A stretch of DNA of 64,000 nucleotides from NCBI GenBank assembly GCA_033439265.1, contig JAVTVX010000001.1, positions 19,610,608 through 19,674,607 of the forward strand, read 5' to 3'. Numbering within the stretch: position 1 is the stretch's first letter; every line of letters starts with the position of its first letter. The notes beneath the pieces were generated by a model. It worked only from the letters and a program-made list of their open reading frames with translations. It ran no database searches and was not told where the DNA came from. This DNA is from Dillenia suffruticosa (taxonomy: Eukaryota; Streptophyta; Magnoliopsida; Dilleniales; Dilleniaceae). Made by a program: the position numbers and the translations under genes. Shown in pieces: positions 23,676 to 33,039 of the stretch.

Positions 23676-25424
23676 ATGGCTCGAGCTCACTCTTCGTTAA
23701 AATCCATCCTCCGACAAAACCCTAATTTCCTTACCCAATTCCGAAGCCTCAGTACCACCAAAGATGGCATCGACAACCCGACAAATCATCAATGGCAAAT
23801 AGCAGAGGTTGCAAGAGAGGTTTCCAGAATCACCCGAACAAAACCTAGGTGGGAGCAATCTCTTCTCTCTGATTTCCCTAATTTCGATTTCTCAAGCCCT
23901 GATTTCTTCAATGAATATCTCCATACTGACACCAACGCTTTTCTGTCCTTGAGATTGTTTCAATGGCTGTTAAATCAACATGGGTTTGTGCCCAATTCAT
24001 CGTCTTGTAATTTACTGTTTGATGCTCTTGTCGAAGCTAAAGCTTCCAATGCTGCTAAGTGGGTTCTTGCTAATGTCAATTTTGAGCCTCATAGTGATTC
24101 ACTTGAGTCTTTCGTGCAATGCTTGTGCGAAAATGGGTCAATTGATGATGCTATTGATGTTCTTCAGAAAATGTTGGGCAGTAATGTGTGTCCTTCGCTT
24201 GCAACATGGAATTCGGTTTTGTCCGGGTTGTTAAAGGTTGGGAGAATTGATGTTTTGTTCGAGTTGTATGGAGAGATGATGGAGTTTGGTGTTGTGGCTG
24301 ATGAAGAAACTGTTGAGTATCTTATTCGCGGTTTTTGTAGCAGTGGAAATCCAGAGAAAGGTTATGAGATTCTTCGACAGGTTATTGATAATGGGCTTGT
24401 TCCAAGGAATATAGCTTTTAATAAGTTGATATCAGCTTATTGTGGTAATGGGTATTTCTTTAAAGTGCCTGATTTCTTGCATATGATGATTGCGAAGAAC
24501 TTGTGTCCGGATGAATATACTTATCAGGAAGTGATACATGGGCTTTGCAAGAATAGGAAGAATCGGGAGGCTTTGAGGGTCTTTAATAATCTTAAAGATA
24601 GAGGGTATGCTCCGGATATTGTTATGTATTCGACTATGATAGATGGGCTTTGCAGGATGAAATGGTTTGGGGAAGCAAGGAAACTGTGGTTTGAGATGAT
24701 TCAGAAGGGGTTTAGACCGAACGAGTACACTTATAATGCCATTATTCATGGGTATTGTACAATTGGCGATCTAAAAGAGGCTAAAAGGCTGTACGAAGTG
24801 ATGTGTGACAGAGGTTATGGACAGAACACAGTGAGTTGCAACATTATGATTGCAGGATTTTGTCGGCATGGAATCATCGAAGAAGCCTTTCACATGTTTA
24901 ACGAAATGCCTAAAAAGGGTATTGCCCATGATGCTATCACATACAATACTCTCGTTCAAGGTTTGTGTGCTAGAGAAAAGTTGACTGAGAGTACAAACCT
25001 TTTAAGCAAACTAGTAGAATTTGGCTTGCAGCCAACAGCTTCCTCTTATATTTCACTCATCAAGAAGCTTTGTCAAGTTGGACAGTTGGACAAGGCAAAG
25101 CTTTTATGGACTGAAATGCGTACTAAGGGCAGGGAACCACCAGATTGGACTCGCGATCTTATCATCACAGGATTGTGTCAACATGGATATGTTGAAGAGG
25201 GAATGAAATGGTTGGATGGCATGCTGAAGTGTTTGCTCAGACCACAAAAGAGGACTTTAGAAATACTTATTCAGTGTCTATCACAAGCAAATAAGTTTGA
25301 TGATGCTTTTCTTCTCTTTGTTTTGATGTCTAAGATGGGTTATGTGCCCCGTACACATCTCTGCCATTACCTGGCGCATAAATTTGGAAGGCATAAAGCC
25401 TCCCAGATAGAAATTCAGAGTTGA
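23676..25424 (+). CDS. Pentatricopeptide repeat protein, P class, 582 aa
   Basis: PPR proteins bind organellar RNA one base per repeat and direct its stability, splicing or translation. The N-terminus (MARAHSSLKSILRQNP, then FRSLSTT) is basic and hydroxylated with no early acidic residues, like a mitochondrial presequence. A unit around RTKPRWEQSLLSDFPNF follows, then about 11 PPR motifs from residue 110 to 560, for example PDIVMYSTMIDGLCRMKWFG, PNEYTYNAIIHGYCTIGDLK and HDAITYNTLVQGLCAREKL. There are no PLS-type E, E+ or DYW extensions. Single exon, as usual. The opening segment resembles Arabidopsis At5g18950 from memory. The RNA target cannot be read by eye. Confidence 0.93.
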   Translation: MARAHSSLKSILRQNPNFLTQFRSLSTTKDGIDNPTNHQWQIAEVAREVSRITRTKPRWEQSLLSDFPNFDFSSPDFFNEYLHTDTNAFLSLRLFQWLLNQHGFVPNSSSCNLLFDALVEAKASNAAKWVLANVNFEPHSDSLESFVQCLCENGSIDDAIDVLQKMLGSNVCPSLATWNSVLSGLLKVGRIDVLFELYGEMMEFGVVADEETVEYLIRGFCSSGNPEKGYEILRQVIDNGLVPRNIAFNKLISAYCGNGYFFKVPDFLHMMIAKNLCPDEYTYQEVIHGLCKNRKNREALRVFNNLKDRGYAPDIVMYSTMIDGLCRMKWFGEARKLWFEMIQKGFRPNEYTYNAIIHGYCTIGDLKEAKRLYEVMCDRGYGQNTVSCNIMIAGFCRHGIIEEAFHMFNEMPKKGIAHDAITYNTLVQGLCAREKLTESTNLLSKLVEFGLQPTASSYISLIKKLCQVGQLDKAKLLWTEMRTKGREPPDWTRDLIITGLCQHGYVEEGMKWLDGMLKCLLRPQKRTLEILIQCLSQANKFDDAFLLFVLMSKMGYVPRTHLCHYLAHKFGRHKASQIEIQS

Positions 25425-26540
25425 GAAGTTAGAACCTTTAGAGATTTTAGACATGTTGTCTGTGACTTATATTCGCTGATTTTTGCAGCAATCATGAATG
25501 ATGTTCTGAGTAAATAATTTGATTGTTGCCACTCTGAGGAGTAGATACATTTCTTTGAATAAAGTTCCGTAGGAAGGTTTGGTGAAGTTTTATTAAACAA
25601 TTCATTTGCTATATTCCATGCAGCACTGGAAAGTAAGAGTTCAGCGATGCTGCTCTCACCTTTGTTCTTGTAGGTTATGTAATGATGGGTGTTATAAAGA
25701 ACAGGGAAAATGGTTAGAGCTAACTAAATACATATTGCAGGGATGCTAATGTGGAAGAATGATAGTGATTGAGTGGCTCTGCCAACAACAATAATTGCCT
25801 CATATATCAGTACCCATCTGATTTGTTTGCAATATTGCATTTATGAGAGGTTGCCACCCCTCTTTTGTTTTTCCATTCGCTCCTTGTCAATGATGAGAGT
25901 TTATGAACTTGGTCTTTGTTTTCATAACTTGAATATCCAAATGTCAGTAGCCCATTTAACGCAAAGCCTAGGGAAGGTAACTTTTCGTATGGAGAAAATT
26001 ATCTTGAATTGAACTGCAGGTTTGTTGCCTGAGAATAAAACTAAGGACTGAGATGATGGTAGTCAAATACAACCAACAACTCCATTGAAATTTTGCCGGT
26101 TCAAAGCAGCACTCCATGAGGAGTGGCTCTGTCCAAACTGATCATAATAATATATATTTCTGCGTAATTCCCTTTGGCAATGACATTGTAACAATGTTTT
26201 ACCTGATATACATTCATCTAGAAATTGCAGGTAAGATTGTCTTTATCCATATTGTCAAGTTGTATTCCTTCATTCATTAGATTATGGATTATTCTTGCCT
26301 ATATTTCTCTCTCGAGGTTCTGCCTCCCCGGGTTGGAGGTGATATCTGTCTGAAATTATCTTTGGTTGTTGCATTTATTATTATTTTTTTCTTTTGTGAT
26401 TGAGCCAGGTTGCTTTTTTTAATTTACACTTCTAGAAATGCTATTCCGCTCTGGCAGATAGCATTCCTCTTACACTTCTGATATGAGATTCTCACAATAT
26501 ACCTTTGGGTAAACCCTTTGCATTGCAGCTCTGGGAACTC
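25425..26540. other. PPR 3' region and intergenic
   Basis: The 3' UTR probably runs through about 25600 ('gaataaag' near 25556 may serve as a poly(A) signal). The rest has no recognised gene. Confidence 0.45.
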
Positions 26541-27880
26541 TTTACGACATGACTAAAGGAAGTTATAGCATGCTTATCAAGGAGGGCCTGCTTCCAAGTA
26601 CTCTTTCCCTGCTGACAGGCTTCTGGGCTAGTTTGAAAAAATTGGCCTTGTTCAGAGTTTTATAAGTTTCTCCTTTAAGTTCTTGCCATAAAGGTATTGT
26701 CAAGATGGAGGAATCACTTGAGGCAGGGTTGCTTTTGGCAATCAACAATGAGGAAGGGGTCTACTGGAAGAACTGGGCCAGACCTCTTCTGTAAGAGTCC
26801 CTAATGGAAATCCACTGAAGCCTTGCTAGCAGACTACCGGAGACTGATGGATGAAGCTTGAGACATTAACCTTCCTCCCTGAAGAATCTGGAGGATAGTC
26901 ACCATCAGAAGTCCATAAGGGAAAAGTACAACCTGGTGAGGCGGCTGAGTGAAATTGTGGGAGATTTCTTTAGGTTTAGAGTTATAGGGGAATGACGATT
27001 GCTGGGAGAAACTGTGGAAGATAGAGTGCCCCTTATTGTTTGAAGTGCCTTCTTGCACGTACAATGGCAAATGAGCCTTGAAAGAACAGAAACTTATCCC
27101 AATCTGACATTTGTCCAAGATGCCATGACCATAGAGAATCCCTCATCAAGCAAGCCACAAGCCCAAGGAGGTCCGGAGGAGTTTCATGGCATGGCAGGAG
27201 GAGATTTTCAATCCAAGAAAAAAGGAGTTCCTGACCAAAAACATTGCGGCTTTTCAGGGCGGTAGAAAAAATCAGAGGAGCTGGGCAGAAACTCCCTCTG
27301 TAGCCTGCTGGTGAATGAGGAAGCATTTTATGTGAAGAGGGAATCAACAGCTAATCTATTGCAAATGATCCTCAGAATTCTGGGGAAAATCTAGAAACGC
27401 TGCCATGCTCTAGCAGGTCAGAATGCCTTATCAGATGGTTCCCTCCCAGTCCCACTGTGTTGGATGTGGACATCAGTGTCATCAGAACATCAGAGAGGGT
27501 TCGCGTAGGATATTACTCAGAAACTTTGTTGGTGGCTGGATGAAAGGCTTTGCAGCAGACCTGGTTTGTTGCTTGGTTTCTCTACCTAAGCCATGGGCCC
27601 CCTGACACGGTTTGAGACTAGCGCTGGAGGCGGGGGTTGACTCACAAGTGGTAGCCAAACTCATGGAAACAAATGCCCATCAGAGGATTATTCATGACTG
27701 CAGAGGGCTGATCAACACAAGGTGGTAGCGCAGCGTGGAACATGTGTACAAAGTATGATACATAGGGATAACCTCCAAGGATGTCTCATATGAAAAGACT
27801 CTTCTTGTGTTCTGCCTGAGTTCTGGGGATGACCACAAAGACCCATTAACCATGAATAGCAGCTTATGCCTAATTTTCAT
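26540..27880 (+). mobile_element. Decayed LINE (non-LTR retrotransposon) 3' end
   Basis: Broken frames on the plus strand recall two adjacent domains of plant LINEs. Near 27045-27150 a zinc-binding region of the reverse-transcriptase type is readable (CLLARTMANE, then ICPRCHDHRESLI). Near 27420-27750 is an RNase H-like region: IRWFPPSP, GGWMKGFAADLV, LEAGVDSQVVAKLM, RIIHDCRGLIN, and a VEHVYK block. Stops and frameshifts occur throughout. The 5' limit is uncertain and no target duplication was found. Confidence 0.7.
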
Positions 27881-28299
27881 GCCTTCTTTTTATTGAATTT
27901 CTCAAACCACTCTGAATGAATAATAATTTATTTTTTCTTTTTCTGTAGTAAACAATTTATCTTACAGTGACGATAACAAAAGCCGAAAATCATGAGTTCA
28001 TATTCTTCAATGCTATTATTCATGATTTAATTTTTTTTATCCCTTTTATTTTACTTAAATATACTTTTAACATTATTAATTGAAAATAAATCGCTTTTTA
28101 AATAAGTATAAGAAATAATAAATGGTAAAAATTATAAAATTGGTGCTTTTTAGCACAAACTGATAATTGATTACTACAAGGGTAAGACTCGAACACTTAG
28201 CACATCAATTGTACTCTAATATCTAATCAAGAATATTTGTTTTATCAATTTATTCATTTGAAAAATTAACTTTAGATTAGCAAACTTTCATCAAATTCA

Positions 28300-28376
<77 letters not shown>

Positions 28377-30200
28377 ATTTGAAGCAATCCTGATCTTCAA
28401 ACAAGGGTAAACTATATTTATATTTATAAAAAAATTTTATCTCATTGTTCTTACATGTCAATTTCCATTTCTACCATCTTGCTACTCCAATTAAAATTAC
28501 TTTTGTATGAAACATGAATCAATCTTATTAATAATTTAAACTAATTTAATGTAAAATATAAATATTCAAAATATGTATCTGTATTATATTGTCCCTTAAA
28601 ATATATTTTTCGGTATGCCTTACACGTACCAACCCGCGATTAGTGATAGAAAATTCTAATTTGTTTGTTGTTTGTAAAGGCATCGGCTATTATTGATGTA
28701 GGAATATGAATTGAGGAAGGATGTGAAAAAGTCTGCACATTTTGCCTTTCCTTGTGCTCTTGTTTGATCAATCGTTTCATGTGGGTGTATGATAGTTTTT
28801 ATATTTTATGGAGACTTTTGTTAGTATTTTATGTTGTTTTCTTCCTTTGGAGATAAGAAAATATTATTATGATAGTTTTCTTTTAATGCAATTGGCCTCA
28901 CATCCATGAGCAAGTGGCCTACAAACAAAGATGAAACCATTTGAAACTAAACTTAAACTTTCTTATTTTTTGATGGTAACGTTTAATTAATTCAGTGATT
29001 ATATGTTAATATTTTAGTTTTGAATCTGATTCTATCATATAAAGAAAATAGATAAAAATAGCTATTAGAAGAATTTTATTCTTCTAATAGAATTTAAATT
29101 TAATTTAATTAAATTCAAAATAATTATTGAATTTCGATAATTAATTAAAAAAAAAACTTTACTTTTCATTTTGCAGGCGGGAGAATGCCCGGTTCAAACC
29201 CACTTGTCCCTCTCCCTCTCCCTCTCCCTCTCCCGGACAAGGACCAAAGACCCAAGTACCTACAAAACCTACCAAATCGACGATGAAAAAAATGCATATC
29301 AAGGACCTGCCTGCACCATCTTCTATCAAACCAAAAATAATACCCTCTGTTGCAATTTACTTACAAAAATAAAATTAGAGGGCATTTCGTAAAAATGTAT
29401 AAAAATAAGAAATATGAATAAAAGCGACAGATAATGTTTAGGTTAATACTATAGGAATGAGTATTTTGAAATCATATTTAAAAGTTTAGAAATATGCAAA
29501 ATCTAAGTAAATTGATGGATTTTGTTGGAAATCTACGTCTCATTTTTAAATAATTATTTACTTTTACACTTATTCGAAATTACTTATTACTTTTTACTCT
29601 TACGTTTCATTGTCTTTTTACATTCTAAAAAAAATTATCCAAAATCTCGATGGCAATACTTTTAGACCAATTTTTTTTTAAATAATCAATTTAAAATTTT
29701 ATAAAATTAGATTTCAGATTTTAATAAGTGAAATCATTATTAATTTTGCAATATAAAGTCCCATTCCATTTTTAAAATTTCTAGTTCAACACTTCGCGTA
29801 AAACAAGTGAGAAAATATAAAATTTTTATTATTAAGTTATTTTTTTATTATTGAAAAAGATATAAAGTTTATTTGATAAACTTGCATAATATTTATTTTT
29901 TTCGAGTGAAATTAATTTAATATAATATTTTAAAACGGTTTATTTTAAATTATTCATTAGTTTTTATTATATATTAAAATAAAGGTAAAATTTAAAATTA
30001 TTAATTTCTATTTTAAAAAAGATCAACCAAACATCAGTTATGGTAATGATATATATTATAGTGTATTGAATCAAATAAATAAATTAGAATGATTCTATCC
30101 GTTATGAATCCAAAAAATATAATTTTGATTCTGATTTTGATTCCAATTAATCAAACGCACCTTTATTTTTCATTCTATTTGTATTTCATGAATAAACAAA
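27881..30200. other. AT-rich intergenic DNA
   Basis: It contains the GA microsatellite (28303-28372), a CTCCCT minisatellite (29206-29234) and a short perfect hairpin, 'attagaagaa'/'ttcttctaat', at 29064-29088. No gene was recognised. The last 10 bases are the target duplication of the next element. Confidence 0.55.
28303..28372. repeat. GA dinucleotide microsatellite, about 70 bp
   Basis: An uninterrupted run of GA, the longest simple repeat in the window. Confidence 0.98.
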
Positions 30201-30648
30201 GAGTTAATTACTTGCTTAGTTCTTGAAGTTTATTCAATTTTTCTAAATTAATCCTTAAATTTAGAAACGTTATCTTGTGTTACTCAAATTTTAAAAAGTG
30301 AAACGCATTGGTCCTTTCGTCAATGATGGCGACAGGCTGTCCGTTAAATAGTGATGTGTCATAACGTGGCATTCTGATGTGTCGTATGGATGCTGATTTG
30401 TTATTGTCATGTCAATATCTGAAAATATCTCATATTGACACATCAGCATATTGATTAATAAATTTTAATTTTTTAAAAATATATAAAAAAATAATAAAAA
30501 ATTAAAAGATTATTTATAAAAAATTAAAATTTAATTCTATTAAATTAAAAAATTCATCTTCACTCTCTCCTCCCCTCCCCTTTCTCTCTCCTCTCTGAAT
30601 TCCAAACCCATCCTCTCTCTCTCTCTCCTCAATCTCATGCGCAGTTCC

Positions 30649-30830
30649 TTTCCTCAATCTCCTTTTCAAGGTTGAATTCCAGTGGTCGATAGTGAGATCG
30701 TTTGAATTTCGAGAACCATCTGCTCCGTCTTCCTCTGCATCGGCTGCTTCATTCAAATCGAAAGAAAGGCAAGAACTTGCATCCTTCAACCCAGAAGCAA
30801 AGGCCCTTCCCAGAGCTTTGTACGAAAATA
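30649..30830 (-). pseudogene. Captured fragment of an unknown gene with a DLNE motif
   Basis: On the minus strand a frame reads MKDASSCLSFDLNEAAD followed by an acidic stretch and then ITIDHW-like sequence running into the left inverted repeat. LSFDLNEAA resembles the DLNxxP/LxLxL (EAR) class of repression motifs, found in many plant transcription factors. Its composition differs from the AT-rich DNA on both sides. It could be a second captured fragment, in the opposite orientation to the receptor-kinase piece. The parent gene is not recognised, and chance cannot be excluded for so short a frame. Confidence 0.45.
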
Positions 30831-30840
30831 ACTCTCATAA

Positions 30841-31140
30841 AAAAAAATTTTTTTAAAACAACATCTCTCAAAAATATTTCCAAAACTAATACACATATAT
30901 CGTGATTTGAAGTTACAACATTACTGTTTATTAAACAGTACCATATCGCGACTTCAAGTCACGACATGGCACTGTTCATCACGGTCTCATGTCGTGACTT
31001 GAAGTCATAACATGGTACTGTTTAATGAACAGTATTTTTTACTGTTCAATGAACAGTAATATCGTGATTCAAGTTACGACATGGGTGTATTAGATTTTGA
31101 AAATATTTTTTGAGGGGTGTTATTTTAAAATTTTTTTTTT
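30841..31140. repeat. Nested palindromic (foldback) element
   Basis: About 300 bp that reads nearly the same on both strands. The arms carry AACATCTCTCAAAAATATTTCC / AACACCCCTCAAAAAATATTTTC, then CTAATACAC, then TCGTGA.TT.AAGTTAC. The centre has ACTGTTCAT..GAACAGT words and CATGTCGTGACTTGAAGT on both arms. It lies inside the Pack-MULE between the two captured pieces. The ends are A/T runs, so a target duplication cannot be defined. Confidence 0.8.
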
Positions 31141-31371
31141 ATTTTTAAGGTTAATTGGGAACAAAACCCCCCTTCCCGTGTTTTCGGTTTTGCCATCTCT
31201 CGTCTCTCGTCTCTCCCCTCCTCTTCTCTCTATGTTCGCCGACCTCTTCTCTTGTGCCATCTGATACATAACAACACACAACCCCCCTCCTCTCTTTCTC
31301 CTAGTCTCTCATACTCAACTATTCTAGAGAGAGAGAGAGATCCCTCCTTTTCTCCCTTTCCCTATTCTCAA

Positions 31372-32071
31372 ATGTCACCAACTGCTTTCCTTCCTAACAT
31401 TTATTTTACTCTGCTCTGCCTTGCCAACCCCCAAGCAAACATGGCGTTTCTACTACCTATTCTTCTCTTCTCCTTCTCCCAATTGGTACAACCACAACTT
31501 CAATCACACCCTCTCACCTCCACCATGAGAGACACCACCTCCCTTCTCCACTTCAAGAACTCTCTCTCCTTCTCTTCCCTCCTCTCCGACTGGAACTCTT
31601 CTGTCCACCACTGCAACTGGCACGGCGTCTCCTGCGATCCCCTCTCCGCCTGAGTCATCGCCCTCAACCTCACCGGACCTGGTCTCGCCGGAACCCTATC
31701 CCCTTCCATCGGTAACCTCTCTCTGCTTCGGATGCTCTCCGTTCCCCACAACTTCTTCGGCGGCGGCATTCCCCCGGAGCTCTGAAATCTTCGCCTTTTG
31801 GAGATCCTGGAGCTTCAGGATAACAACTTCTCCGAACCAATTCCGGATCGGCTAGGCCATCTCTCTTCTCTTCGCTTCCTTAATTTATCCTTCAACATGT
31901 TTTCCGGTCCAATGCCGAAGTATTTGTTCGGTTTTCGCAGAATTAGCTTTCTTGATTTATCGCACAATCGATTCTCCGGTAGGATTAAACTTAACAGATT
32001 CAGTAGCTGCAAATCTCTTGCTCGTCTCAAGCTCTCTGATAACTTCTTCAACCCAGGATTAAACTTAACAG
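31372..32071 (+). pseudogene. RPK2-like leucine-rich-repeat receptor kinase, captured 5' fragment
   Basis: The fragment has a hydrophobic signal sequence (MAFLLPILLFSFSQLV), an LRRNT-type cap (LLHFKNSLSFSSLLSDW, HCNWHGVSCD) and then leucine-rich repeats: LEILELQDNNFSEPIPDRLG, LSSLRFLNLSFNMFSGPMP and ISFLDLSHNRFSGRI. The order and wording resemble RPK2/TOAD2-type receptors as I recall them. Two stops break it: TGA at 31651-31653 where an Arg is expected, and TGA at 31783-31785 where Trp is expected. No kinase domain is present, since the copy runs into the right inverted repeat at 32072. The CT-rich DNA at 31190-31440 may be captured leader. A 17-bp repeat (31981-31997 and 32055-32071) marks the junction. 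Confidence 0.85.
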
Positions 32072-32647
32072 GGCAACTGCGCAGGAGATTGAGGAGAGAG
32101 AGAAAAGATGGGTTTGGAATCGGGAGAGGAGAGAGAAAGGGGAGGGGAGGAGAAAGAGAAAATGAATTTTTTAATTTAATAGAGTAAAAATTTAATTTTT
32201 TATAAATAATCTTCTAATTTATTATTTTTTTATATATTTTAAAAAAATTAAATTTTATTAATTAAAATGATGAGTCGTCAAATCAGTATTAATGTTGATG
32301 TGACAATGACAAGTCAACATCTGTATAATAAGTCAGAATATCACATAATGATATATGACCATTTAATGGATAGCCTGTCGTCGTTATTGACGAAAGGACC
32401 AACGATGTTATATTTTTTAAAGTTTAAGTATCACAAGGAGCATTTCTCACTTAAGTTTGAGTATCACAAGGAGCATTTCTCACTTTAGGGATTAATTTGA
32501 AGAAATCGAGCAAATTTGAAGTGTCAGATAAGTAATTAACTCAATGAACAAACTTAACATAATAAGATGCAAAAATCTAGATGACAAAAATATCCTCGTC
32601 ATTATCCTTCATTCCCCCACTATCCCCGGTTTCTTCTGCTCAGCGTC

Positions 32648-32654
32648 TATAAAT
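32648..32654 (+). promoter_or_regulatory. TATA box of the BI1-like gene
   Basis: TATAAAT lies 76 bp before the ATG at 32730, in a region with a GA-rich leader behind it. It is only about 105 bp downstream of the end of the Pack-MULE, so the distal promoter is supplied by the transposon. Confidence 0.65.
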
Positions 32655-32729
32655 TAAGAAAATTTAGAGAGGAGAGAGAAAAAAGGGGCGGAAGAGAGAA
32701 ACAGAAACGGAGCTTTTTCCGAGGAGAAG

Positions 32730-32999
32730 ATGTTGGGAATCACGAGCGTGAGCGGCAGCAATAGCAAAGAAGATGCCCATCTGGTAGACCTAGAAGAAGG
32801 GAGGCTCTACCCAGGAATCGGCGCGGGTGAAAACCAACTCCGTTGGGGTTTCATTCGCAAGGTCTACGGTATTCTCGCTACTCAGATCGTCCTCACCACC
32901 GTCGTCTCCGCCGTCACCATTCTCTATCATCCCCTCAATGAAGTTCTCCGCGGCAATCCTGGGGTTCTCCTCTTTTTCGCCGTCTTGCCCTTCATTTGT

Positions 33000-33039
<40 letters not shown>

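Larger units (their letters stand above)
30201..32542. mobile_element. Pack-MULE with captured gene fragments
   Basis: A 2342-bp Mutator-like element. The left inverted repeat (30201-30648) and right inverted repeat (32072-32542) both start GAGTTAATTACTT and align along almost their whole length, including GGTCCTTTCGTCAAT, 'atatataaaaaaataataaa' and CTCCTCCCCTCCCCTTTCTC. The flanks are AATAAACAAA (30191-30200) and AATGAACAAA (32543-32552), a 10-bp target duplication with one change, as MULEs make. There is no transposase. The interior carries pieces of at least one and probably two ordinary genes plus a nested palindromic element. Right inside the right repeat lies a 32-bp tandem repeat (about 32424-32485). 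Confidence 0.9.

Noticed and set aside
28303-28372. Long GA repeat considered as a CRISPR-like or regulatory array
   Set aside because: A simple dinucleotide microsatellite without spacers. CRISPR arrays are not expected in a plant genome and none was seen.
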